From positions 124,001 to 188,000 of the forward strand of contig NZ_JAQSDK010000006.1 in the NCBI RefSeq assembly GCF_029945885.1: a stretch of DNA of 64,000 nucleotides. The letters are read 5' to 3'. This document shows positions 1-9,771 of the stretch, one piece after another; the first letter of the stretch is position 1, and every line of letters begins with the position of its first letter. A program made the position numbers and the translations under genes. The DNA is from Brevundimonas sp. (GTDB lineage Bacteria > Pseudomonadota > Alphaproteobacteria > Caulobacterales > Caulobacteraceae). Below the pieces are notes generated by a model that ran no database searches, was not told the origin of the DNA, and was given only the letters and a program-made list of their open reading frames with translations.

Positions 1-2634
1 GGCGACCTGCTGCAGAAACTGCCGTCCGCCGGTGTCAGCCTGAACAGTAACGGTACCCAGGGCACCTCCTACGGGGCCAGCTCGATTAACCTGCGCTATC
101 TCGGTGGCGCTGAAGGGAGCGGCAACCGTGTCCTGGTGCTGGTCGACGGGCATCGCTGGGTCGACGGGGTCGGGCAACGTGGCTTCCGGGACTTCGTTGA
201 TCTGAACACCATGCCGCTGGGCATGATCGAGGGCATCGAGGTTCTGAAGGACGGCGCTTCTGCCATCTACGGCGCGGACGCCATCGCCGGCGTGGTCAAT
301 ATCCAGACCCTGCGCGATTTTGACGGTACCCGGGTCAATTCGCGCTACGGCACGACCGATCGGGGCGACGGCGAACAATTCTCGACGATCGTGAACTGGG
401 GCCGGCGCTTCGACAACAGCGCCCTGGTATTCTCGGCCAGCTATGTGAAGGACAGCCCGATCAATACGGAGGATCGTGATCTGACCCGGGTGACCCTGGT
501 GCCGGCGACGTCGGCGGGGACCAGTCCGTCGGGTCTGTTCATTCTGCCCGGCCTGTCGAACAACGCCTATTTTGGAACCGGCAGCGGTTTCGCCTCGTCC
601 TCGGCACCGATCACGGCCAATGCCCTGGCACCTTATGGCGCGGGGACGTCGGCGGATAACAGCTTCCACACCGCCAGCCTTCCGGGCGACTATTACAATA
701 CCCAGGCGCAGGGCATCTATACGACCGGGCCCAGTGAACGGTACGGCTTCTACGGACGGTATCGCGGCGATCTGACGGATACCCTGTCGTTCCATGCCGA
801 GGCGCTGTTCAATCGCCGGGTATCGGATCAACTGTTCTCACCGGTCTCCCTCGATATCGGCGGTACCTCCGGCACGGTCCGAGGATTCAGCCTGCCGTCG
901 ACGCATGCGTTCAATCCGTTCGGGACCGCCAACGGCGTCCCCATCGCCAACGCCCTGAATTTCGCCTCGACCCAGGCCTGGCGCGTGCGCAAGGTGATGA
1001 GTGACCTCGGCAATCGTGACAATATCCAGGACGTGAAGACCTATCGCTTCGGGGCCGGTTTTGACGGCGAGATCAGCCTGATGGGGCGCGAGTTCACCTG
1101 GGACGCCTACGGCAGCTATGCCCGGAACGAGATGAAATCCTCGGCGCTCAACGGCGTGAACTACGAAAACCTGTTCCTCGGGCTTGGTAATCCGGCGACC
1201 TGCGCCGCGACGCCGGGTTGCGTGCCGGTCAATCTGTTCGGTCCGATGACGGATGCGGCGGCCGACTATATCCGCTTCACCACACGGGAGACCAATAGCA
1301 CCGAGATCTACGATCTGGCGTTCAACATCACGGGCGAGGTTCTTGAATTGCCGGCCGGCCCGCTGGCCGTGGCTGCAGGTTATGAGTACCGGCAGAACAA
1401 GGCCACCGACACGCCGGACGCCTACGCCAACCGGACGCCGACCTATCTGTCCAGCAGCTATGCGACAACCACCGCCCAGACTCGGGTCCCGACGGCGGGC
1501 CAGTACAGTCTCCACGAGACCTATCTGGAGCTCGCGGTGCCGGTGTTGCGCGACGTGGCCCTGGCGGAAAGCCTCGATCTGAGTCTGGCCGCCCGGTATT
1601 CCAACTATGACACCGTTGGGTCCGCCACCACGCTGAAGGCGGGTGTCGGCTGGCGGCCGGTCCACGATCTGCTGGTCCGCGGCACCTATTCCCAGGGGTT
1701 CCGCGCGCCGTCGATCCTGGAGCTCTTCCAGGGCGGCCGGGAGGTGAACCTGCAGGTCATCGACCCCTGCAACGGCGGCGCGGTGGCCAATCCCACCCTG
1801 ATCGGCTGCGCCGGGGTCCCTGGTGGTTACAACCAGATCAATTTCAATCTGAACGGACTGATCCCGGGCACGACCTCGGGCAATCCCGACCTGGAGCCTG
1901 AGACGGCCGATACCTACAGCTTTGGTTTCGCCCTCAAGCCACACTGGATTCCGGGTCTGACGATCACGACGGACTGGTATGATATCCGGATCAAGGATGC
2001 GATCGCGTCCCAGGCTCCCGCCAAGATTCTGAGCCTGTGTTCCACCCGGGGCGGTGTCTATTGCGACCTGATCACGCGTGACGCCGGGACCGGGGCGATC
2101 CTGAACCTGGGGCAGGGGGCCCAGAACCTGAACGAAATCCGCACCTCCGGCGTGGATGCAACGATCCGCTATGAGTTCGACACGGAGATCGGCCGGTTCG
2201 CTGCCGTCGTCGATACCTCCTATCTGAGCGAGTTCACCACAATCGCCCCCGATCCGAACGGCGGGGCCCCGATCGTCGACGAACGTGCGGGCAAGGGTGA
2301 CCGGTCGCGGTCCACCTATCCGCACTGGAAGGGCCAGACGTCGCTGCGCTGGAGCAATGGCGACTGGAGTGCCCTGTGGCGCGGCCGCTACATCGGCGAG
2401 AGCACGGATGTCGTCAATACGGTCAAGGACGCCAAGACCGACGCGGTCTTCTACCAGGACCTGGAGGCGGGCTACCGGCTGGAACAGTACGACGCGACCG
2501 TCACGGTCGGCATCAACAATCTCTTCGACGTGATGCCACCGGCGTCCTACGCCAATGCGCCGATCAATTTCGACATCTATACCTATGATGTCCGGGGCCG
2601 GAGCGCCTACGTCCGCCTCGGCTTCCAGTTCTAG
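1..2634 (+). CDS. TonB-dependent receptor (5' end outside window)
   Basis: Outer-membrane beta-barrel receptor that imports a substrate with energy from TonB/ExbBD. The frame is open from base 1, so the ORF-track start at 136 is only an internal Met. The signal peptide and N-terminus lie upstream of the window. The visible 877 codons begin inside the plug domain (LRYLGG, then [10 protein letters not shown] and [22 protein letters not shown], a typical plug signature) and continue into a large barrel with many alternating aromatic and Gly/Asn-rich strands. The C-terminus ends YVRLGFQF, with the terminal Phe expected of outer-membrane barrels. The AbgT permease starts 14 bp downstream, so co-transcription is likely. 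The substrate is not identifiable from sequence; the neighbours suggest a small peptide or amide. Confidence 0.95.
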   Translation, partial: GDLLQKLPSAGVSLNSNGTQGTSYGASSINLRYLGGAEGSGNRVLVLVDGHRWVDGVGQRGFRDFVDLNTMPLGMIEGIEVLKDGASAIYGADAIAGVVNIQTLRDFDGTRVNSRYGTTDRGDGEQFSTIVNWGRRFDNSALVFSASYVKDSPINTEDRDLTRVTLVPATSAGTSPSGLFILPGLSNNAYFGTGSGFASSSAPITANALAPYGAGTSADNSFHTASLPGDYYNTQAQGIYTTGPSERYGFYGRYRGDLTDTLSFHAEALFNRRVSDQLFSPVSLDIGGTSGTVRGFSLPSTHAFNPFGTANGVPIANALNFASTQAWRVRKVMSDLGNRDNIQDVKTYRFGAGFDGEISLMGREFTWDAYGSYARNEMKSSALNGVNYENLFLGLGNPATCAATPGCVPVNLFGPMTDAAADYIRFTTRETNSTEIYDLAFNITGEVLELPAGPLAVAAGYEYRQNKATDTPDAYANRTPTYLSSSYATTTAQTRVPTAGQYSLHETYLELAVPVLRDVALAESLDLSLAARYSNYDTVGSATTLKAGVGWRPVHDLLVRGTYSQGFRAPSILELFQGGREVNLQVIDPCNGGAVANPTLIGCAGVPGGYNQINFNLNGLIPGTTSGNPDLEPETADTYSFGFALKPHWIPGLTITTDWYDIRIKDAIASQAPAKILSLCSTRGGVYCDLITRDAGTGAILNLGQGAQNLNEIRTSGVDATIRYEFDTEIGRFAAVVDTSYLSEFTTIAPDPNGGAPIVDERAGKGDRSRSTYPHWKGQTSLRWSNGDWSALWRGRYIGESTDVVNTVKDAKTDAVFYQDLEAGYRLEQYDATVTVGINNLFDVMPPASYANAPINFDIYTYDVRGRSAYVRLGFQF

Positions 2635-2648
2635 AGACAGGCGGGTTC

Positions 2649-4262
2649 ATGACGAAGTCGAAAGCGCCGCCTGCCGAAGGCGGGCGGCGCAGGCGGGGGG
2701 GGCTGGACCGGATCGAGGCCATGGGCAACGCCCTGCCGGATCCGGTCTTCATCCTGCTGATCTGTATCCTGATCCTGGTCGTGGCCTCGGCCGTAGCCGC
2801 GGGAGCGCACTGGAGTGCGATCAACCCGGTGACCGGAGACCTGCTGGAGACCGAGAGCCTGTTGTCTGTCGGCAATGTGGCGCGGCTGTTGGTGGACATG
2901 CCCCGAACCCTGACCAATTTCCCGCCGCTGGGACTGGTTCTGGTGGTGATGATCGGCGCGGCGGTGGCCGAGCGATCGGGCCTGTTCGCCGCCCTGATGG
3001 GGGGCGGGGTACGGCGACTTCCGAAGGCGGCGCTGACCCCGGCCATCTTCCTGATCGGCCTGATGTCGCATCATGCGTCCGATGCGGCCTATGTGGTTCT
3101 GATCCCGCTGGCGGCCCTGGTCTACGCCAATGTCGGCCGCCACCCGCTGGCGGGCGTTGCGGTCGCCTATGCCGGCATTTCGGGAGCCTTCGCCGGCAAT
3201 ATCATCCCGGGGCAGTTTGATCTTCTGATGCTGGGGATCACGGCGCCGGCGGCGCAGCTGCTGGATCCGGGCTTTGCCGTCAATCCGCTGGGCAACTGGT
3301 GGTTCACCCTCGCGATCGGCATCGTCTTCACACCGATCGCCTGGTTCATTACGGACCGGGTGGTCGAGCCGAGGCTGGGAACCTGGGAAGGCGGGGCCAG
3401 TGCCACCGCCGCAGCCGAATCCGAGTCGGCCGGGCTGGGAATCCTTGGACCGGACCAGAGACGAGGCCTGAGGCGGGCCGGCCTGGCAGCCCTGGTGGTG
3501 GTCGGCCTGTTCGCCGCCCTGACATTCTGGCCCGGCTACAGCCCCCTGATCGATCATGCGGCAGCGGGCCCCAAGCGTCTGGCTCCGTTCTATGGTGCCC
3601 TGATCGCGGCCTTCATGCTGCTGTTTCTGGCCACCGGCTGGGCCTATGGCGCGGCGGCCGGCACGGTGAAGTCGCATCGCGACCTGGTGAGGATGATGGG
3701 AGAGGGCCTGCGCGGCATGGCCCCCTATATCGTGCTGGTCTTCTTCGCCGCCCATTTCGTGGCGATGTTCAGCTGGTCCAACCTCGGGCCTGTGCTGGCG
3801 GTCAAGGGGGCCGAGGGGCTGCGCGGCCTTAACCTCCCGCTGCCGTTCCTGCTGGTCGGCCTGTTGCTGGTCTCGTCGGTTCTGGACCTGGTGATCGGCT
3901 CGGCCTCGGCCAAATGGAGCGCCATGGCACCGGTGGTGGTGCCGATGCTGATGCTGCTGGGGGTCTCGCCCGAGATGACCACGGCCGCCTACAGGATGGG
4001 CGATTCCATCTTCAACATCGTCACCCCCCTGGCCAGCAATTTCCCGCTGGTGCTGATCATGTGCCAGCGGTGGAAGCCGAGTTTCGGGATCGGGTCGATG
4101 ATCGCCCTGATGCTGCCCTACAGCGTGGCCTTCGGCGTGACGGGCCTTCTGATGATCCTGGCCTGGGTCGGGTTCCAGTGGCCGGTCGGGCCGGGTGCGC
4201 CGGCCGCCTATCAGCTTCCGGTCGCTGCGGTATCGACCCAGGTCACGGTGACCCCGCCGTGA
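2649..4262 (+). CDS. AbgT-family transporter
   Basis: Inner-membrane permease of the AbgT family, whose characterised members move p-aminobenzoyl-glutamate or export sulfonamides. The 537-residue length is normal for the family. A basic N-terminus is followed by about a dozen hydrophobic segments. Recognisable family stretches are RIEAMGNALPDPVFIL near residue 22, a conserved region around residues 175-190 (GAFAGNIIPGQFD) and a C-terminal MGDSIFNIVTPLASN. The gene sits 14 bp after the TonB receptor, and its stop overlaps the GTG of the following hydrolase by 4 bp (GTGA), so translation is probably coupled. From context it would carry the substrate, imported by the receptor, across the inner membrane to the cytoplasmic hydrolase. 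The substrate assignment is inference. Confidence 0.9.
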   Translation: MTKSKAPPAEGGRRRRGGLDRIEAMGNALPDPVFILLICILILVVASAVAAGAHWSAINPVTGDLLETESLLSVGNVARLLVDMPRTLTNFPPLGLVLVVMIGAAVAERSGLFAALMGGGVRRLPKAALTPAIFLIGLMSHHASDAAYVVLIPLAALVYANVGRHPLAGVAVAYAGISGAFAGNIIPGQFDLLMLGITAPAAQLLDPGFAVNPLGNWWFTLAIGIVFTPIAWFITDRVVEPRLGTWEGGASATAAAESESAGLGILGPDQRRGLRRAGLAALVVVGLFAALTFWPGYSPLIDHAAAGPKRLAPFYGALIAAFMLLFLATGWAYGAAAGTVKSHRDLVRMMGEGLRGMAPYIVLVFFAAHFVAMFSWSNLGPVLAVKGAEGLRGLNLPLPFLLVGLLLVSSVLDLVIGSASAKWSAMAPVVVPMLMLLGVSPEMTTAAYRMGDSIFNIVTPLASNFPLVLIMCQRWKPSFGIGSMIALMLPYSVAFGVTGLLMILAWVGFQWPVGPGAPAAYQLPVAAVSTQVTVTPP

Positions 4263-6112
4263 CCGCTTCCGGCCTGACCGGCGTCCGCATTCAGCGGGAC
4301 GTGATGATATCGATGCGCGACGGCGTGCGCCTGGCGGCCGACATCTATCGACCCGAGGGCATCGAGGGTCCCCTGCCGGTGCTGCTGGAGCGAACACCCT
4401 ATGACCGACGTGGCACCAGCCACGCCGATTGTACGGCTACAGACCCGGTCCCGCGCTCCAAGCCCGAGATGGCCGCCGCCTTCGCCGCGCAGGGCTATGT
4501 CTATGTGCTGCAGGACTGCCGCGGTCGTTATGGCTCCGAAGGCGGGTTCACCAAATATGCCAATGAGGCCGAGGATGGTTTTGACACCCTGTCCTGGCTG
4601 ATGGCCCAGCCCTGGTGCGATGGCCGGATCGGGACCCTGGGTCTGTCCTACAGCGCCCATGTCCAGGCGGCGGCGGCCTGTCTGGACCCGCCGGGGCTGG
4701 CGGCCCTGTTCATGGATTCCGGGGGCTTTTCCAGTGCCTTCCACAGCGGGGTCCGGCAGGGCGGTGCGTTTGAGCTGAAGCAGCTGACCTGGGCGGTCAA
4801 GCACGCCCGGCTCGCCCCGGCCAGCCTGGCGGATCCCGCCCGTCGGGCGGCCCTTGAGGCCGAGGATATTCGCGACTGGATCGGCGTCAATCCGTGGAGG
4901 ATCGGTGTTTCGCCTCTCGGAGCCGCCCCCGAGTATGATGCCTTTGTCGCCGGGATGTGGGCGCGCGAGACCCTGACAGACTTCTGGCGCGCCCCCGACT
5001 TCTGTTCCGCCTGTCACGACGACACCTTCACCGATGCGCCCATGGTTTTCATGAGCAGCTGGTATGACCCCTATGCCTTGGCGGCGACCGAAAATTTCAG
5101 CCGGTTGAGCCGATGCAAACAGGGACCGGTTCGTCTGGTCATGGGCCCGTGGACTCACGGTCAGCGGTCAGTCACCTGGGCCGGAGATGTCGATTTCGGT
5201 CCCGGGGGCACGCTCGATGGCCAGATCGCACCCGACTATGTCGCCTTGCGGCGGGCCTGGTTCGATCGTCATCTGGCCGGGCGGGAGGCTCCCGACTATC
5301 TGGCCGCGCCCGTGACCCTGTTCGTCATGGGCGGCGGATCGGGGCAGCGCACGGCCGAGGGGCGACTGGACCATGGCGGCCGGTGGCGAACCCAGACTGA
5401 CTGGCCGGCAACAGACACCCGCCTCGTCGACTATCAGCTTCATTCCGACGGTCGACTGGCCGTCGCGCCGGCGGCGACCGGGACGTGCAGCTGGCGACAT
5501 GATCCGTTCGATCCCGTTCCGACGACGGGCGGTGCCGTCGCCTCGGGGGCACCGCTGATGGAGGCGGGCGGCTATGACCAGCGCGAGACGGCGGAGATGT
5601 TCGGCGCGACCCGGCCGGGGCGAGCGTTCTCGGAACGCGACGATGTCCTGGTGTTCCAGACCGAGCCCCTGACCGAGGCCTTGGAAGTCGTCGGCCCGAT
5701 CACCGCCTGCCTGTCGGTCTCGTCCAGTGCCGTTGATACCGACGTCATGATCAAGCTGATCGATGTCTATCCGCCGAGTGACGACTATCCCGGGGGCTAT
5801 GCGCTGAACTTGACCCACGGTGTGCTGCGCCTACGGTTCCGCGACGGCTTCGATGTGCCGCGGCTGATGGTCCCGGGGGACGTCTATGATGTCGAGATCC
5901 AGGCCTTTCCGACGGCCAATCTGTTCGCGGTCGGCCATCGCATCCGCCTGGATGTCGCCAGCAGCAATTTTCCGCATTTCGACGTCAATCCCGGCACCGG
6001 CGTTGCCGCAGGTGAGTCCAGTGCGCCGGTCGTGGCGATCAATCGCATACATACCGGACGTGCCGCGTCGTCGCGACTGGTCCTGCCCATCGCGCCCCGT
6101 CCGGCCGGCTGA
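4259..6112 (+). CDS. CocE/NonD-family serine hydrolase (X-Pro dipeptidyl-peptidase / ester hydrolase type)
   Basis: Alpha/beta hydrolase of the CocE / alpha-amino-acid ester hydrolase / Xaa-Pro peptidase group, which cleaves esters or N-terminal peptide bonds. I start it at GTG 4259, overlapping the abgT-like stop by 4 bp, giving 617 aa. The ORF-track Met at 3914 is inside the upstream gene in another frame. The N-terminal MISMRDGVRLAADIYRP is the family opening. The probable triad is Ser130 in GLSYSAH, Asp270 in SSWYDPY and His300 in GPWTHG. A C-terminal jelly-roll domain, typical of the family, follows from about residue 390 (ALEVVGPITACLSVSSS). There is no signal peptide, so it should be cytoplasmic. 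That fits an uptake pathway in which receptor and permease feed it substrate. The exact substrate is unknown. Confidence 0.88.
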   Translation: MTASGLTGVRIQRDVMISMRDGVRLAADIYRPEGIEGPLPVLLERTPYDRRGTSHADCTATDPVPRSKPEMAAAFAAQGYVYVLQDCRGRYGSEGGFTKYANEAEDGFDTLSWLMAQPWCDGRIGTLGLSYSAHVQAAAACLDPPGLAALFMDSGGFSSAFHSGVRQGGAFELKQLTWAVKHARLAPASLADPARRAALEAEDIRDWIGVNPWRIGVSPLGAAPEYDAFVAGMWARETLTDFWRAPDFCSACHDDTFTDAPMVFMSSWYDPYALAATENFSRLSRCKQGPVRLVMGPWTHGQRSVTWAGDVDFGPGGTLDGQIAPDYVALRRAWFDRHLAGREAPDYLAAPVTLFVMGGGSGQRTAEGRLDHGGRWRTQTDWPATDTRLVDYQLHSDGRLAVAPAATGTCSWRHDPFDPVPTTGGAVASGAPLMEAGGYDQRETAEMFGATRPGRAFSERDDVLVFQTEPLTEALEVVGPITACLSVSSSAVDTDVMIKLIDVYPPSDDYPGGYALNLTHGVLRLRFRDGFDVPRLMVPGDVYDVEIQAFPTANLFAVGHRIRLDVASSNFPHFDVNPGTGVAAGESSAPVVAINRIHTGRAASSRLVLPIAPRPAG

Positions 6113-6127
6113 CGCCCTGTCCCGGTT

Positions 6128-7033
6128 ATGAGCAGCGCCCGCAAGCCGATCCGCCTGCGCTCGATGCGGGCCTTCCATGCCGTGCTGCAATACGGGTCGG
6201 TCACTGCCGCCGCCCGAGCTCTGGGTCTGACGCAGCCGGCCGCAAGCCGACTGCTGTCACAGCTGGAGCAGGATCTGGGTTTTGAACTGTTCCACCGGGA
6301 TCGCGGACGTCTGGTGCCGACCACCGACGGTCTCATTCTCTACGACGAGGTCGAGCGGGCGCTGGACAATGTCGACCGCGTCCAGGAACTGGCGCGCGAC
6401 ATCGCCGACTTTCGCGTCGGCCAGCTCAGACTCGTGGCCCCGCCGAGTTTTCTCGAGGCCATCCTGCCTGACGTGATCGCGCGATTCCTCGAGGCCTATC
6501 CGCGCGTACATCTGTCGATCGATTCCCATGGGGTCGAGACGGCCAAGGGTATGATCGCCGCGCGGGCCGTCGATGCGGGGTTCGTCAAATTGCCGCTCAA
6601 TCGTGATGACCTGAAGACCCGCACCGTGCTGGTGAGCCAGACGGCCTGTGTGCTGCCCCTCGGCCATCCGCTGGCGGAGAAGTCCGAGATCACGCCGCAC
6701 GATCTGAAGGGGATACCGCTCGTCATGCTCGGGCGGGGCCAGCAGTTCCGGGCCCGGGTAGAGGCCGCCTTCGCCGAGGTCGGGGCCGTGCCGCGCATTC
6801 AGGTCGAAACCCATACGGTCGCCTCGGCCTGCGCCCTGGCCGCACGCGGGGTCGGGGTGGCCATCGTCAATGCGGACCTGGCCAGGGCCTATCTGCGCGG
6901 CCAGACGGTGTTGCGACGGTTCACGCCGGGCATTGTTCACGAATACGCCTTTGCCGTTTCAAGCGCGGTGGAGCCGTCGCGTCTTGCGGACGCCTTCTTC
7001 GCCATGCTGCCGCCGCTGGAGCCGTCCCCGTGA
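6128..7033 (+). CDS. LysR-family transcriptional regulator
   Basis: LysR-type regulator of 301 aa, the standard size. The N-terminal winged helix-turn-helix covers about residues 8-67 (SVTAAARALGLTQPAASRLLSQLEQDLG is the recognition region). The rest is a periplasmic-binding-protein-like effector domain. It lies 15 bp downstream of the CocE-type hydrolase on the same strand, so it is likely the last gene of the receptor-permease-hydrolase unit and a candidate regulator of it. This differs from the usual divergent LysR arrangement, so the target is inferred from proximity only. It is convergent with the sbtA-like gene that follows. Confidence 0.92.
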   Translation: MSSARKPIRLRSMRAFHAVLQYGSVTAAARALGLTQPAASRLLSQLEQDLGFELFHRDRGRLVPTTDGLILYDEVERALDNVDRVQELARDIADFRVGQLRLVAPPSFLEAILPDVIARFLEAYPRVHLSIDSHGVETAKGMIAARAVDAGFVKLPLNRDDLKTRTVLVSQTACVLPLGHPLAEKSEITPHDLKGIPLVMLGRGQQFRARVEAAFAEVGAVPRIQVETHTVASACALAARGVGVAIVNADLARAYLRGQTVLRRFTPGIVHEYAFAVSSAVEPSRLADAFFAMLPPLEPSP

Positions 7034-7148
7034 CGGGTGGGTGATCCGGATCGACCGCCAGGGTGTGGTTTTGCCCATCCCATCCCATCGCGGCGCAGGC
7101 TCGGGGCCGACTTTTCGCACAATCTCGAGGTCCAGGTTCGCAGCCCTG

Positions 7149-8123
7149 TCACGCCCATAGCCAACCGGCCGCCGCGGTGTAGAGGGCGATGCCCACGGTG
7201 AGATTGAACGGAAAGGTGATGGCCAGGGACGCGGTCACGAACACGCCCGCGTCGGCCTTGGGGGTCGCCAGCCGCATGGCCGCTGGAACGGCGATATAGG
7301 ACGCTGAGCCGGCGAGAATGGTCAGGAGAGCGGCGTCGCCAGCTTCCAGCCCGGCCAGACGAGCCAACCCCAGCGCGACGGCCGCCGAAAGCAAGGGAAA
7401 GCCCAGGGCGAAACCGATGACGCCCGGCGTCAGCTTGCGTCCCCCCTCCATCAGCCGCCGCGCAGCGATCAGGCCGATATCCAGCAGGAAGAAACAGAGG
7501 GCCCCCTGGAAAAGCGGCCCGACAAACAGGTCCAGCCGGGCCATGCCGGTCTCGCCGGAGATCAGTCCGACCAGGACGCTGCCCAGCAGCATCACGGAGG
7601 CCGCGCCGACGAACACTTCCCTGAGGATCGTCCTCCGCCGTTCCGGCTCGCCGCGGCCGGCCCCGTTGAGCAGGATCAGAGCCGTCAAGATGGCGGGGGT
7701 CTCCATCAGCGCGAGCACGGCCGCCATATAGCCGCCGGACGGCAAGCCGACGGCCTCCAGATGCTGCTGGCCGGCGGCGAAGGTCACGGCCGACACCGAC
7801 CCGTAGGTCGCCGCCAGCGCGCACAGGGTCGGCCGATCAAGCCCGGACATTCGCTTGAGGATGACGAAAGCGATCAGCGGCATCAGGGCGCTGAGCGCGA
7901 CGCCGATCACGCCCGCCGCCAGAAAATCCCCGTCGAACCCCGCGGCGCGCGCCTCCACCCCGCCTTTGAAGCCTATGCAAAGCATCAGGTAGAGCGACAG
8001 GGCCTTGGCGACCGGCTCGGGAATGGCCAGGTCTGATCGGGCGAATGCAGCCGCTGCGCCGATAAAGAAGAACAGGATGGCCGGGGAGGTCAGAAGCGTA
8101 AGGCTCGTGGAGAAGTCAGGCAT
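7149..8123 (-). CDS. SbtA-type sodium-dependent bicarbonate transporter family permease
   Basis: Polytopic inner-membrane protein of 324 aa matching the Sbt_1 (SbtA) family, whose cyanobacterial members import bicarbonate with sodium. About ten hydrophobic segments are visible, arranged as two related halves. Family-like stretches include AILFFFIGAAAAFARSDL near the N-terminus, MLCIGFKGGVEA around residue 48, and a mid-protein loop TYGSVSAVTFAAGQQHLE with family-typical small residues. It is transcribed away from the next LysR gene, with about 100 bp between the two start codons, which is the classical regulator/target arrangement. In a heterotroph it may move bicarbonate or another anion; the substrate is not provable here. 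Confidence 0.85.
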   Translation of the reverse strand: MPDFSTSLTLLTSPAILFFFIGAAAAFARSDLAIPEPVAKALSLYLMLCIGFKGGVEARAAGFDGDFLAAGVIGVALSALMPLIAFVILKRMSGLDRPTLCALAATYGSVSAVTFAAGQQHLEAVGLPSGGYMAAVLALMETPAILTALILLNGAGRGEPERRRTILREVFVGAASVMLLGSVLVGLISGETGMARLDLFVGPLFQGALCFFLLDIGLIAARRLMEGGRKLTPGVIGFALGFPLLSAAVALGLARLAGLEAGDAALLTILAGSASYIAVPAAMRLATPKADAGVFVTASLAITFPFNLTVGIALYTAAAGWLWA

Positions 8124-8200
8124 GCGTCAACTGGTCCCGCTGAAGGTGGGGCCGAGTGGCCTCGACCGGAATGGCGATCCAGTTTATTGGTGTGATGAGA

Positions 8201-8221
8201 ATCATAACGGATCCTAATGAT
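8201..8221. promoter_or_regulatory. T-N11-A palindrome, putative LysR operator
   Basis: ATCAT and ATGAT are perfect 5-bp inverted arms separated by exactly 11 bases, giving the T-N11-A geometry of LysR-type binding sites. The right arm ends at the base before the proposed ATG of the adjacent LysR gene, so binding there could also repress the regulator itself. A second small inverted repeat (ATGA-gaa-TCAT, 8195-8205) overlaps the left arm. Function is inferred from position and geometry. Confidence 0.5.
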
Positions 8222-9091
8222 ATGACTGAACGGCTGGTCAATCTGGACGTCGACCTGCTGCGGGCCTTCGTGACGGTTTTCGAAACCGGCAGTTTCACCC
8301 GCACGGCGGCATTGCTGGGCCGGACCCAACCGGCCGTCAGCCTGCAGATCCGCCGGCTTGAGGATCAGTTGCGATCGCCGCTGTTCGATCGCGGAGGCAA
8401 GGGCATCGGCCTGACGACAGAGGGCGCAGGACTGTTGCCGCAGGCCCGCAGACTGTTGCGACTGAACGATGAGATCGTCTCGACGCTGGGAGACGGGAAC
8501 CTGGAGGGCGAGGTCCGGCTCGGCGCGCCCGAAGATATCGCAACGATGCATCTCCCCGGGATCCTTGGCGCTTTCGCGCGCAGCCATCCCCGTATCAAAC
8601 TGTCGGTGACCTGCGACTACACCGCCAATCTGCTCGACCAGATGTCGCGCGGGATGCTGGATCTGGCGCTGATCAAGAGAGAACCCGTGGGGCCCGAACT
8701 GGGCGTTCGGGTCTGGAGCGAGCCGCTGGTCTGGGTCGCGCTGGACGCTTCAATCATTGAGGCGTCGCCGCTGCCGCTGATCATCGCGCCGGCACCCGAC
8801 ATCTATCGCAAACGGGCCCTGGGCGCGCTCGCGGACGCCGGTATCGCCTTTCGCGCATCCTTCACCTCGCCGAGCCTCGCCGGTCAGATGGCGGCCCTGC
8901 GCGCCGGGCTCGGCGTGGGGGTCCTTCCCGCCGCCATGGCCCCGCGCGACCTGTCGGTGCTTGGGCAGCCGCTCCCGACATTGAGTGACAGCGAGATCGC
9001 CTTGGTCACCGCACGGGGCACGGGTGGACCGGCAGACCTCCTTGCACAGGAAGTCTTGCGTGCGCTCGAGCGAGGCCCCGTCCCTGCATGA
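8222..9091 (+). CDS. LysR-family transcriptional regulator, divergent from sbtA-like gene
   Basis: LysR-type regulator. I place the start at ATG 8222 (MTERLVNLDVDLLRAF, 289 aa) rather than the track start at 8156, because the HTH domain begins directly after it and the upstream residues look like untranslated operator DNA. The winged HTH covers about residues 6-65 (SFTRTAALLGRTQPAVSLQIRRLEDQL). The effector-binding domain follows. It is divergent from the sbtA-like permease, with a T-N11-A palindrome immediately before its start, so regulation of the permease and autoregulation are likely. The effector is unknown. Confidence 0.88.
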   Translation: MTERLVNLDVDLLRAFVTVFETGSFTRTAALLGRTQPAVSLQIRRLEDQLRSPLFDRGGKGIGLTTEGAGLLPQARRLLRLNDEIVSTLGDGNLEGEVRLGAPEDIATMHLPGILGAFARSHPRIKLSVTCDYTANLLDQMSRGMLDLALIKREPVGPELGVRVWSEPLVWVALDASIIEASPLPLIIAPAPDIYRKRALGALADAGIAFRASFTSPSLAGQMAALRAGLGVGVLPAAMAPRDLSVLGQPLPTLSDSEIALVTARGTGGPADLLAQEVLRALERGPVPA

Positions 9092-9300
9092 GGGGCGGTT
9101 ATCGGCTGCATCACCATTCCTGATTGGCAATGCCTTGGCGTCGCGGGCAGGTTGACCGTGCGGCCCGGGCCCCTCTGACGATCATCAGGATCGTGATGTC
9201 GGATCGCATCGGGTGCGCTCGATGACGGGGTCCGGCTGTTTCCTCCCATCGAACCGACGGCTTCGGCATCGAGCGCTCCCCACAGAGAAGGAGAGGCTCC

Positions 9301-9771
9301 ATGCCCCATTCAACCAGATTGCTCCGAAAACCACCTGGGATCGACCCGAACGACGTCTGGACTCCCGGCAACATCGTTCAGATGGACGCGGTTGTCGCCG
9401 CCTGTGCAATGGTTGCCCAGGCGGCCGGTTGGGTCACCCCCGACGAGCGTGATCGCATGCTCGACCGTATGCGGAATTCGCCGACGATCGCCTTCTTCGG
9501 TGCCGACGATGCGCTCCTGATGTTTGAAGCCCTGAACCTGCGCCTCGAACGGGATCTCGACGACGGGGAGGCGACGGCAGAGGTCGCCATTGCGCGGCTG
9601 CGCGGCCAGCCCGGCCCGTCTCGCCTGTTGATCGAAACGGCTTGCTCTGTCGCCCAGGCGGACGGCGGCTTCGACGCCGAGGAACGTGAGGTGATCAGGC
9701 GACTCTGCAAAATCCTCGGCCTTGATCCGGCGTCCTGCGGCCTGGTCCCCGGTGACGGGGATCGACGATGA
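9301..9771 (+). CDS. TerB-like (tellurite resistance protein B family) small protein
   Basis: A 156-aa, mostly helical protein with the TerB/DUF533-like pattern. Two related acidic helical segments are visible: AACAMVAQAAGWVTPDERDRML near residue 30, and IETACSVAQADGGFDAEEREVIRRLCKILGLD near residue 110. The second has the A-x-ADG-x-x-x-xE-E/R motif common in TerB domains. A strong Shine-Dalgarno (AAGGAG, 7 nt before the ATG) supports the start. No other ter genes (terC, terD, terZ) are nearby, so a role in tellurite resistance should not be assumed. TerB-fold proteins are often metal-binding or membrane-stress accessories. It appears monocistronic. Confidence 0.75.
   Translation: MPHSTRLLRKPPGIDPNDVWTPGNIVQMDAVVAACAMVAQAAGWVTPDERDRMLDRMRNSPTIAFFGADDALLMFEALNLRLERDLDDGEATAEVAIARLRGQPGPSRLLIETACSVAQADGGFDAEEREVIRRLCKILGLDPASCGLVPGDGDRR

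Noticed and set aside
838-2325. 495-aa minus-strand ORF inside the TonB receptor
   Set aside because: Arg/Gly/Asp-rich low-complexity translation without domains; the receptor on the plus strand is clearly real.
2631-4397. 588-aa minus-strand ORF opposite the AbgT gene
   Set aside because: Composition (His/Gln/Arg/Gly rich) is that of an antisense shadow of a hydrophobic GC-rich gene.
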